Source: Phycisphaera sp.
GTDB taxonomy: Bacteria; Planctomycetota; Phycisphaerae; Phycisphaerales; SM1A02
Direction of reading: 5' to 3'
NCBI GenBank assembly: GCA_016124975.1
Contig: WGMP01000013.1
Location: 44,926-108,925, forward strand
Length of the DNA stretch: 64,000 nt
The position numbers and the translations under genes are program-made. The notes under the pieces were generated by a model, which saw only the letters and a list, made by a program, of their open reading frames with translations, made no database searches and was not told where the DNA came from. Below are positions 56,514-64,000 of the stretch, piece by piece; positions within the stretch are counted from its first letter, which is position 1, and every line of letters starts with the position of its first letter.

Positions 56514-59318
56514 TTACGGCGTGATGAGGATTCGCGACATGCCTGCGTTGAGGCCACCGTCGTCGTCGAACGGTGCGCCGAGGATCGAGAAGCCCTCGAC
56601 CCCAGAGACGGAGTAGCCGAACTCGTCACCCGCGGACGGAGAGAACGCCGTACGCGACTGGAGAAGGACCGCGCCTTGTGCGCCCGTCGTCTTGCGCAGG
56701 AAGTAGACGCGGCCTGCGTCGACGCGAGGCGTGGTCACGACCGTCACATCGCTTGCGGGCGCGCCGACGGTGATCGTGAACTGCGCAGGATCCGCGGTCG
56801 GGGCGATGGCGATCGAGGCGCCGAACGCGTCGCCTGGCTGCGCGTCGGGCGGCGTGAAGAAGCCACGGTAGCTCCAGGCGGTGGTGATGCCCGTGCCGTT
56901 GCCGCGCTCCCAGAAGTGAACGCGGCCGCGGCCGTCGCCGTAGCCGGGCGCGCCGACGGCGATGAGCTTCTTGTGGATCGCGACGGCCTCGCCGAAGCGG
57001 TCGCCCTCCGCGAGCGTCGCGCCCGCGCCCGAGGGGATCAGAAGCCGCGGCGAACTCCAGGTGCCAAAGCTCAGGCTCGAGACGGGTCGCTCGTAGACCG
57101 CCACGGCGCCTGTGTCGTCGTCGCGGCCAGGTGCGCCTGCCACGAACGCGACGCGCGAATTGCCCGTCGTCGTGATGAGCGTCTCCTGCGCCACGGCGTA
57201 GCCGAACTGGTCGCCTGGCTGGCCGTTCGCGAGCACGCGCACGGTGTGAACCTGCGGTTGGTTCGTCGCTGGGTTGCGGATGATGTAGACGCCGCCGCGC
57301 GAGTCGTTGCGGCCGGGCGCGCCGACGATGATCGATTCCGACGCCTCGCTCGGGCTGCGGCCGAGCGCAAGCGAGTAGCCGAAGAGCGAGTAGGCGCCCG
57401 CCGCAAGGCCGCCCGTCGCGGGCGGCGTGTAGCGCCACGGGGTGTTCGCGCCGCCATAGGTCACCTGCGACCAGACGCCGTCGTCGCCCTGCGCGAACAG
57501 GTAGATCGCGCCCTTCGAGAGGAAGGTCCCCTGCGACGGCGAGTGCGTGAAGCGGTGTGCGCCCACCGCGGCCATGTTGCGCGCGGGGTAGGCGGGCGAG
57601 CCGTTCGCGGGGCGCTTGAAGACAGAGAGGCCGCGGCCGAAGAAGGCGTTCGCGAGCGGGTCCGATGGGCGCAGCGTCTGGACGAGCGACTGATCGACCG
57701 TGCCGCCGACGACGGGAAGCACATATGCGACGCCTGCGTTCGACGCGCCGATGTCGTTGCCGGGTGCGCCGATGCCGAAGAGGACCTCGGGGTCGCCCGT
57801 GCGCGACGACGCGCTGACGGCCGCGCCGAAGGTGTCGAGGAAGGTGATGCCTCCCGCGACGAGCTCCGTATCGGTGAGGGGGCACTCGTCGGGGATGCCG
57901 TCTGCGTTCAGGTCGACGCTGATCCCGAGCGCGATGTCGCAGCTGTCGGGGAATCCCGTGCGGTTGCAGTCAGGGACGAGGCCCGCTGCGATGGCGTCCG
58001 AGTCGTTGACGCCGTCGCCGTCGCAGTCGTCGTCGGCCGTCGTCGCGCAGCGATACCGCGCCACCGTCTGCGCGGTCATGCCGATGGTGCGCGCGTTGTT
58101 GGCGGTCGCTGTGCCCGTCGCCGCGCCGAGATAGCTGACGAGCGGGTTCGAGTATCGCGCGAGGCGCTCTCCGGGGCTGTAGGCCATGATCGTGCGGTAG
58201 AGCGTTCCTGCCGCGTTGAAGCGCCAGCCGTTCGAGAAGGAGTACAGCCCGCCGCTCTCGCAGCCACCGCCGTCGCCGACCGCGTGGCAGCAGCCGAGGT
58301 TGTGGCCGAGCTCATGCGCGAGGATCGAGTTGCCGTCGCCGCCGGCCGACCCGACCACGGAGAACCCGAGCGCGGGGTTGCCGACGCCGAGATAGGCGAT
58401 GCCGCCTGCATCGACATCGGAGTAGAGCGCGACGAGGTCCGCCTGCAGCGCGTCGCGCACAGCGTGCACATTGTCCCAGATGCCGTCGTTCGTCGTGGCG
58501 AGCGCGTCGAGGTCGGTCGAGATCGAGCCCGAGGAGTTGGCGTCGAGGACGATGATGCCCGCGTTCGCGTCGTCTGGGTCGCTCACGATGCGGAAGCGCG
58601 TGAAGCAGAACGAGGCCGAGAGCGCGGAGTTGCCAAAGGCGATGTCCTGGAGGAGCGACGCCCGCATGTCGGCCTCGCTCGGGAACTGCGCCGCGAACGC
58701 GGGCGTCACGCAGAGAAGGAGGTCGATCGTCTCGCCCGTGTCGGGGCACTCTGAGGCAATGCCGCCTTCACCCTCACCGCCCGCGCCGAAGAGGCCCTTC
58801 GGAGGCGTGGCGACGCCCTCGCACTCGCTGCCCTCGCGCGGCTCTGACAGCCACTGCGCGCCGTCGCGCGTCTCGAGGTTCCATGACTGCGGCTTGCCGT
58901 CGACGACCGCCTCGATCCGACCGAGCACGATCCCGTCGTGCAGCGTGATGACGGCGTGCGCGCCGCTGTCGCCGTCTGAAAAGATGAAGGTGACCGCCGA
59001 CGGGCTCAGGAGCTGCCGCTCGAGGAGCGGGATCTCGACCGTGCGTCCACCTGTGAGGGGAAAGGCGAGCCGTTCGCCCACCTCAAGCTGCGCCGCGCGC
59101 AGCGCGGGAAAGGTCCAGCGGCGGTCCCAGTCCTGCACGAAGTCGGTGTCGGAGTGGAGGCGCGAGTCGATGCCCATGCGGGCGACGCGCGCCGAGTCCT
59201 CGTCGATCAAAGGCGGCGCCGCGAGCGCGCCTGCCGCGTGCGCGAGGACTGCCACGGTGGAGACGGCCGCCGCGAACGCAAGCGGGGTGGAACGGGCGGA
59301 GCTCTTGATGAAGATCAT
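56514..59318 (-). CDS. Secreted metzincin-type zinc metalloprotease with FG-GAP/integrin-like repeats
   Basis: HELGHNLGCCH (HExxHxxGxxH); six GAPxxD-type repeats; DLNADGIPDECP motif; signal peptide. Confidence 0.85.
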   Translation of the reverse strand: MIFIKSSARSTPLAFAAAVSTVAVLAHAAGALAAPPLIDEDSARVARMGIDSRLHSDTDFVQDWDRRWTFPALRAAQLEVGERLAFPLTGGRTVEIPLLERQLLSPSAVTFIFSDGDSGAHAVITLHDGIVLGRIEAVVDGKPQSWNLETRDGAQWLSEPREGSECEGVATPPKGLFGAGGEGEGGIASECPDTGETIDLLLCVTPAFAAQFPSEADMRASLLQDIAFGNSALSASFCFTRFRIVSDPDDANAGIIVLDANSSGSISTDLDALATTNDGIWDNVHAVRDALQADLVALYSDVDAGGIAYLGVGNPALGFSVVGSAGGDGNSILAHELGHNLGCCHAVGDGGGCESGGLYSFSNGWRFNAAGTLYRTIMAYSPGERLARYSNPLVSYLGAATGTATANNARTIGMTAQTVARYRCATTADDDCDGDGVNDSDAIAAGLVPDCNRTGFPDSCDIALGISVDLNADGIPDECPLTDTELVAGGITFLDTFGAAVSASSRTGDPEVLFGIGAPGNDIGASNAGVAYVLPVVGGTVDQSLVQTLRPSDPLANAFFGRGLSVFKRPANGSPAYPARNMAAVGAHRFTHSPSQGTFLSKGAIYLFAQGDDGVWSQVTYGGANTPWRYTPPATGGLAAGAYSLFGYSLALGRSPSEASESIIVGAPGRNDSRGGVYIIRNPATNQPQVHTVRVLANGQPGDQFGYAVAQETLITTTGNSRVAFVAGAPGRDDDTGAVAVYERPVSSLSFGTWSSPRLLIPSGAGATLAEGDRFGEAVAIHKKLIAVGAPGYGDGRGRVHFWERGNGTGITTAWSYRGFFTPPDAQPGDAFGASIAIAPTADPAQFTITVGAPASDVTVVTTPRVDAGRVYFLRKTTGAQGAVLLQSRTAFSPSAGDEFGYSVSGVEGFSILGAPFDDDGGLNAGMSRILITP

Positions 59319-59522
59319 CGTCGCGGGTCTATCGGAGTTCGGCGCGCCGTCGGCGGGTCGGTCGCACGAGGCGAACGAACCACCCGCCGAAACCGCGCGG
59401 CACCGCATCATCCCCTCTTCGCGGCACATTGCAAGCCAACCGCAGCGTGGGGCGGGATTTCCGCAACATTCCCGCGTTTGGACTCGTTGCGCGCGCGGCG
59501 CGGGACGGGGCGGTCGCGGCGC

Positions 59523-60305
59523 TCAGCGCAGCCCGCCGAAGCGCCTGTCGCGGCCCGCGTAGGCGAGGATCGCCGCCGCAAGGTCGTCGGTGCCGAAGTC
59601 TGGCCAGAGGACCTCGGTCACATGGATCTCGGCATAGGAGATCTGCCAGAGCAGGTAGTTCGACACGCGGAGCTCTCCCGCGGTCCGCACGAGGAGATCT
59701 GGGTCGGGAATCCCTGCCGTGTAGAGACGCGAGGCGACCGCGCCCTCGTCGATCGACTCAGGGTCGAGCCGCCCCGCGGCGACTTCTCGGGCGAGGGCCC
59801 GTGCTGCGTCCGCGATCTCAGTCCGAGAGCCGTAGTTGAGCGCGAGGCAGAGCGTGAGGCCGCTGCAGTGGGCGGTGGCGCGCTCTGTCTCGTCGAGTTC
59901 CGCGAGGACCTCCGCCGGCAGCCCGTCGCGGCGGCCGATCCTGACGAAACGGATCGACTCGCGAAGGAGCCGCGGCCGCTCGCAGCGGAGGAACTCCGCG
60001 CAGAGCGCCATCAACGCCTCGACCTCCTCGGCGGGGCGCTTCCAGTTCTCGCTCGAGAAGGAGTAGAGCGTGATCGCGCCGAGCCTGAGCCGCGCGGCTT
60101 CCGTGACGATGGCGCGGACCGTCTCGACTCCCTGTCGGTGCCCCGCCGCGCGCGGAAGCCCGCGCGCCTGCGCCCAGCGGCCGTTGCCGTCCATGATGAA
60201 GGCGATGTGCGCGGGCCAACGCTCGCGCGGCAGCGCCGCCAGCGCGTCCGCGACGGCCGTGGCTTCTGTCGCGCTTCCATCCTGCGGAGTTGTGAACTCT
60301 GCCAT
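59523..60305 (-). CDS. uppS: Isoprenyl transferase (undecaprenyl diphosphate synthase family)
   Basis: HIAFIMDGNGRWAQARGLPRAAGHRQGVETV, SFSSENWKRP, LALNYGSRTEI, PDPDLLVRTAGELRVSNYLLWQISYAE. Confidence 0.95.
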   Translation of the reverse strand: MAEFTTPQDGSATEATAVADALAALPRERWPAHIAFIMDGNGRWAQARGLPRAAGHRQGVETVRAIVTEAARLRLGAITLYSFSSENWKRPAEEVEALMALCAEFLRCERPRLLRESIRFVRIGRRDGLPAEVLAELDETERATAHCSGLTLCLALNYGSRTEIADAARALAREVAAGRLDPESIDEGAVASRLYTAGIPDPDLLVRTAGELRVSNYLLWQISYAEIHVTEVLWPDFGTDDLAAAILAYAGRDRRFGGLR

Positions 60306-60356
60306 GGGCACTCCGTCGCCGATCGCCTTCGACAACTCCCCACGCACGCCGCGCGG

Positions 60357-61739
60357 CTAGATCGCCGAGGCGAGGCCGCCCGCGCGCTCGAAGGTCTGGT
60401 TGCGCTCGGGCCCCACGCTCACGAGCTCGACGGGAATTCCCACGAACGACTCGACGAAGGCGAGGTAACGCTGCGCCTCGGGCGGAAGTTCGTCGCGGTC
60501 GGTGCAGTCGGTGAGTTCGCGGCCCCAGCCTGCGAGCGTCTCGTAGACGGGGGTGAAGCCCTGCATCCGCTCGGCGTCGGGAATGAAGCGGTCGGTCACG
60601 GTTCCGTCGGCGCGGCGATATCCGACGCAGACCTTCAGCTCGTCGAAGCCAGAGAGGACATCGAGGAGCGTGCAGGCGATCGCGTCGGCGCCGCAGACCA
60701 TGACGGAGTACTTGACGGCCACGAGGTCGAGCCAGCCGCAGCGGCGGGGGCGCCCCGTGGTCGTTCCGAACTCGCGGCCGCGGGTGCGGATGCGGTCGCC
60801 CGTCGCGTCGAGGAGCTCGGTGACGAAAGGCCCGCCTCCGACGCGCGTCGAGTAGGCCTTCATGATCCCGTAGACCTTGTCGATCATCCGCCCGGGCACG
60901 CCCGAACCCGCGGGAATGCCGAGCGTCGAGCAGTTCGAGCTCGTCACATAGGGGAAGGTACCGTGGTCGATGTCGAGGAGGCACGCGTTCGCGCCCTCGA
61001 AGAGGACGCTGCGGCCCGCGCGCATCTCGTCGTGGACGAGGTAGACGGTGTCTGTGATGTGGGGGCGCAGGCGCTCGCCCGCGGCCGCGAAGCGGTCTGC
61101 GAGTTCGCGCGGCACGAGCGGCGTCACGTTCGCGCCGAGCGCCTCGAGCTCCGCCATGCGCAGGCCGCAGATCGTCTCAAGCTTGCGCAGGAGAAGCGCG
61201 TGGTCGAGGAGATCGCCCATCCGAAGCGCCGTCGAGCGGCGCACCTTGTCGGAGTAGGCAGGGCCGATGCCGCGGCGGGTGGTGCCGATCTGGCCCGCAC
61301 CCGACTTCCCCGAGCGCTTCTCGAGGAGTTCCTCGAGCGCGGCGTCCTGCTCCTTGTGATAGGGCATGACGACATGGGCGCGGTCTGAGACGCGGAGGTT
61401 CTCGGCGACCTCGACCCCGCGCTTGCGGAGTCCGTCGATTTCATCGAGGAGCTTCTCGGGGTCGACCACCACCCCGTTGCCGACGATGTTGATCTTGCCC
61501 TGGCTGAGGATGCCCGAAGGGATGAGATGGAGCGCATAGCGCTCGCGTCCGACCTGGACGGTGTGGCCCGCGTTCGCGCCGCCGTTGTAGCGGACGATGC
61601 AGTCGTAGCGGCTCGTCAGGAGGTCGACGATCTTGCCCTTGCCCTCGTCGCCCCATTGGAGGCCGACGACGGCGGCATGGCGCGGGCTTCGGCTCGAGCT
61701 TGCGCTCGTGCGTTGGTTCGTGGGTGGCGTCTGATGCAA
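60357..61739 (-). CDS. purA: Adenylosuccinate synthetase
   Basis: VVGLQWGDEGKGKIVDLL, YNGGANAGHTV, GTTRRGIGPAYSDK, FEGANACLLDIDHGTFPYVTSSN; TTG start possible. Confidence 0.96.
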   Translation of the reverse strand: MHQTPPTNQRTSASSSRSPRHAAVVGLQWGDEGKGKIVDLLTSRYDCIVRYNGGANAGHTVQVGRERYALHLIPSGILSQGKINIVGNGVVVDPEKLLDEIDGLRKRGVEVAENLRVSDRAHVVMPYHKEQDAALEELLEKRSGKSGAGQIGTTRRGIGPAYSDKVRRSTALRMGDLLDHALLLRKLETICGLRMAELEALGANVTPLVPRELADRFAAAGERLRPHITDTVYLVHDEMRAGRSVLFEGANACLLDIDHGTFPYVTSSNCSTLGIPAGSGVPGRMIDKVYGIMKAYSTRVGGGPFVTELLDATGDRIRTRGREFGTTTGRPRRCGWLDLVAVKYSVMVCGADAIACTLLDVLSGFDELKVCVGYRRADGTVTDRFIPDAERMQGFTPVYETLAGWGRELTDCTDRDELPPEAQRYLAFVESFVGIPVELVSVGPERNQTFERAGGLASAI

Positions 61740-61793
61740 GCGCGCAGTGTAGCACCGCCCGCAGACGCCTTCGGCCCGCGCGTCTCCGCGCGA

Positions 61794-61982
61794 TCAGGCC
61801 GCGGGCTTCTTCTGCTGCCCGCTCTGATCGCCGCCCGTGCCCTTGGCCACGGGAATGCGGATGTTCGACCCGCAGCCCCTGCAGCGGACGACCTTGCCGC
61901 GAGCGGCCGCGGGAACCGCGAGGACGCGCTGGCATCCGAGGTTCGGGCACATGATCCGCACAACGTCTTCACTGGCACCCAT
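61794..61982 (-). CDS. Small zinc-ribbon protein (62 aa)
   Basis: MCPNLGCQRVLAVPAAARGKVVRCRGCGSNIRIPV. Confidence 0.7.
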   Translation of the reverse strand: MGASEDVVRIMCPNLGCQRVLAVPAAARGKVVRCRGCGSNIRIPVAKGTGGDQSGQQKKPAA

Positions 61983-62126
61983 AGTGACTCCTTCTCCTGC
62001 CCACCCAATGCAGCCGGGCTCAGCGGAAATCGGGCGGCAGGGCGCCGTCCTTGAGCGGGAGTCTGGAGAAGCCGCGAAAGGGGGCCGGGCCGTCCCGTCC
62101 TTCGGCGTCGACCCTATCCTGCGGCG

Positions 62127-63404
62127 GTGACGACCCTCAGGCTCCACGGCGAAGGCGCGGGCGACGACCCCCATGTCGGGGCGCGGGCGCTCGGCGAGGT
62201 GCTCAGCGGGGTGCTCAGCGGGGTGCTCGAGGGTGCCGTGGGGCGCGCAGGCGGCGCGCCAAGGAAGTTTCCCGTCCGCGGGCTCTACGCCCATGTCCCG
62301 TTCTGCTTCCACAAGTGCCACTACTGCGACTTCTACTCGTTCGTCGACCGCGAGGGGAGGAGCGGCGCGTTCCTCGATCGGTTCGAGGCCGATGTCGCGT
62401 GGGCGTGCGAGCGGATCGAGGGCGAGATCGACACCGTGTTCGTCGGCGGCGGTACGCCGACCCTCCTGACGGCGGACGAACTGCGCAGGCTGACCGCCGC
62501 GATCGCGCGGCTGCCGCTCGCGCGCGGGGCCGAGTGGACCGTCGAGGCGAACCCAGAGACGATCGATCGCGAGAAGGCGGATGTCCTCGCGGCGGGAGGC
62601 GTGAACCGCGTCTCGATCGGCGCGCAGAGCTTCGACCCGAAGCACCTCAAGACGCTCGAGCGCTGGCATGATCCTGCGAATGTCGCGCGCGCGGCCGAGA
62701 CGCTGCGCGCGGCGGGGCTTGTGAACTTCAACCTCGACCTCATCTTCGGCGTGCCTGGCCAGACCCTCGACGAGTGGCGCGACGACCTCGCGCAGGCGCT
62801 CGCGCTTCGCCCCGAGCACCTCTCGTGCTACGGGCTCACCTACGAGCCGAACACGGCGATGACGAAGAGGCTCCAGAAGGGCGAGTTCGACCCGTGCGAC
62901 GACGAGGTCGAGGCCGCGATGTACGACGCGACGCGCACGACGCTCGCGGCGGCTGGCTTCGCGCAGTACGAGATCTCGAACTTCGCGCGCGCGGGCCGCG
63001 AGTGCCGTCACAACCTCGTCTACTGGCGCAACGAGCCGTGGTGGGCGATCGGCCCGAGCGCAAGCGGCTTCGTCGCGGGGCATCGGTTCAAGGTGGTGCC
63101 GCGGCTCGGCGACTGGCTTGCGCGCGGAGTCGAAGCGGGGGGCGATGGTTCGCAGCCCGTCGTCGATGTCGAGCCACCCGACGAGAAGCGCCACACGAGC
63201 GAGGCACTGATGCTTGGACTCCGCCTGATGGAAGGCATCGACGCCGCGCTCGAGCGCCGCGCTGTCGAACTTGAGCCCGCGCGCGCGGCGGTGTTTGCGC
63301 GCGCGATCGCCGACGGTCTCCTCGAGCGCACCGCGGAGGCGCGGCTTCGCTTCACCCACCGCGGCGCGGCGCTTGCCAACGAAGTGCTCGCGGAGATCGT
63401 GTGA
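62127..63404 (+). CDS. hemW: Radical SAM heme chaperone HemW (coproporphyrinogen III oxidase-like)
   Basis: YAHVPFCFHKCHYCDFYSF (CxxxCxxC), VFVGGGTPTLL, RVSIGAQSFDPKHLK, NFNLDLIFGVPGQTLDEW. Confidence 0.93.
   Translation: MTTLRLHGEGAGDDPHVGARALGEVLSGVLSGVLEGAVGRAGGAPRKFPVRGLYAHVPFCFHKCHYCDFYSFVDREGRSGAFLDRFEADVAWACERIEGEIDTVFVGGGTPTLLTADELRRLTAAIARLPLARGAEWTVEANPETIDREKADVLAAGGVNRVSIGAQSFDPKHLKTLERWHDPANVARAAETLRAAGLVNFNLDLIFGVPGQTLDEWRDDLAQALALRPEHLSCYGLTYEPNTAMTKRLQKGEFDPCDDEVEAAMYDATRTTLAAAGFAQYEISNFARAGRECRHNLVYWRNEPWWAIGPSASGFVAGHRFKVVPRLGDWLARGVEAGGDGSQPVVDVEPPDEKRHTSEALMLGLRLMEGIDAALERRAVELEPARAAVFARAIADGLLERTAEARLRFTHRGAALANEVLAEIV
62198..62233. repeat. 12-bp tandem repeat (GGTGCTCAGCGG) in the HemW N-terminal extension
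   Basis: Encodes EVLSGVLSGVLEG. Confidence 0.9.
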
Positions 63405-63430
63405 GATTGTGGCGGCGACGACGCGCGGGC

Positions 63431-63470
63431 TTTTCTCTCTCTCTCTCTCTCCCTCTTGCGCGCGCGCGCG
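63431..63470. repeat. Adjacent (CT)n polypyrimidine tract and (GC)n tract
   Basis: TTTTCTCTCTCTCTCTCTCTCCCTCTTGCGCGCGCGCGCG. Confidence 0.93.
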
Positions 63471-63520
63471 TCGGTGGCGGAAGGCATGAGGGCTGGAAGA
63501 CCTCGCGGCTGTGGGCGCGG

Positions 63521-63718
63521 TCAGTCGCTCTCTTGCGCAGCCACATGGTCTCGGACAGATGAAGTGCACGCATGTGGCTGAACTTCTGCGCGATGAGCCA
63601 AGTGTCCAAACGCCCTGATCGGGGGCATCCCGCCTTTCGAAGGGCAGGGCTTTGACAAATTTTCGAGTTCATCCGTCAATGACTTGATGCCCGCCTCATC
63701 TTGCGTAGATTCGGGCAT
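63521..63718 (-). CDS. Hypothetical small ORF in an AT-richer patch
   Basis: 65-aa ORF MPESTQDEAGIKSLTDELENLSKPC...; composition less Arg-rich than shadow ORFs. Confidence 0.25.
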   Translation of the reverse strand: MPESTQDEAGIKSLTDELENLSKPCPSKGGMPPIRAFGHLAHRAEVQPHACTSSVRDHVAAQESD

Positions 63719-63775
63719 CGGCTCAGCCGGGAAAGGCAGGATCGGATGGCAATGACTCGGGCGAGGATCGGCATG

Positions 63776-63800
63776 GGACCAAGGACCAAGGACCAAGGAC
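63776..63800. repeat. 7-bp tandem repeat (GGACCAA, ~3.6 copies)
   Basis: GGACCAAGGACCAAGGACCAAGGAC. Confidence 0.95.
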
Positions 63801-63818
63801 AGAGCACCTTTCTACCCT

Positions 63819-64000
63819 GTGAAGCTCATCTCACAGGCGCGCGGGGGCTTCCCCGCGTCGGCGTCATGCGACCCGATCTCGGACCTGAACTGCGACGGGC
63901 TCGTGAACGCCGCGGACCTGTCGACCCTTCTCGCCAACTGGGGCAACGGCGCAGGAACAGCGGCGGCGACCCGAGGCGGCGATCCCGTGCCCGAGGCCAT
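63819..64000 (+). CDS. Partial reading frame with dockerin type I-like motif, running off the window end
   Basis: CDPISDLNCDGLVNAADLSTLLANWGNG; no upstream coding context; may be a gene start or a remnant. Confidence 0.4.
   Translation, partial: MKLISQARGGFPASASCDPISDLNCDGLVNAADLSTLLANWGNGAGTAAATRGGDPVPEA

Noticed and set aside
53370-58754. 1794-aa plus-strand ORF antisense to the Cys-rich and metzincin genes
   Set aside because: Composition-driven shadow ORF without motifs, spanning two well-supported minus-strand genes.

Overview
High-GC bacterial chromosome segment. The gene repertoire suggests a Planctomycetes/Phycisphaerae-like organism: dockerin-like C-termini, PEP-CTERM-like proteins, and an ECF sigma/Ser-Thr kinase locus. 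No CRISPR array, prophage, transposase or rRNA was seen. Main blocks: (i) YtkA/FixH-like protein + di-heme peroxidase, choice-of-anchor-B/dockerin protein, SUMF1-like and Gfo/Idh/MocA genes, ApbE and MsrB-MsrA, tRNA-Leu(UAA), gnd, coaB; (ii) a type II secretion/type IV pilus-like cluster (two GspE/PilB ATPases, PilT, PilC, five pseudopilins and a giant ~1,730-aa GspK-like protein) at ~11.2-28.8 kb; (iii) cysQ-like, SLC13 permease, PBP4, tsf-rpsB, phosphomannomutase, cyclodeaminase, pheT; (iv) a regulatory region with two sigma factors, an HscA-like Hsp70 and a zinc-finger/Ser-Thr kinase/TPR protein, bracketed by two paralogous PEP-CTERM-like genes; (v) speA, a methyltransferase, a 17-module Cys-rich secreted repeat protein next to a metzincin/FG-GAP protein, uppS, purA, a zinc-ribbon protein, hemW and a partial dockerin-like reading frame at the window end. 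Most interesting: the giant GspK-like tip candidate, the HscA-sigma-kinase locus, the 17x Cys-rich protein, a duplicated terminator/REP-like intergenic element, and many short tandem repeats at gene ends. All calls come from reading the sequence and supplied translations; no searches were run.
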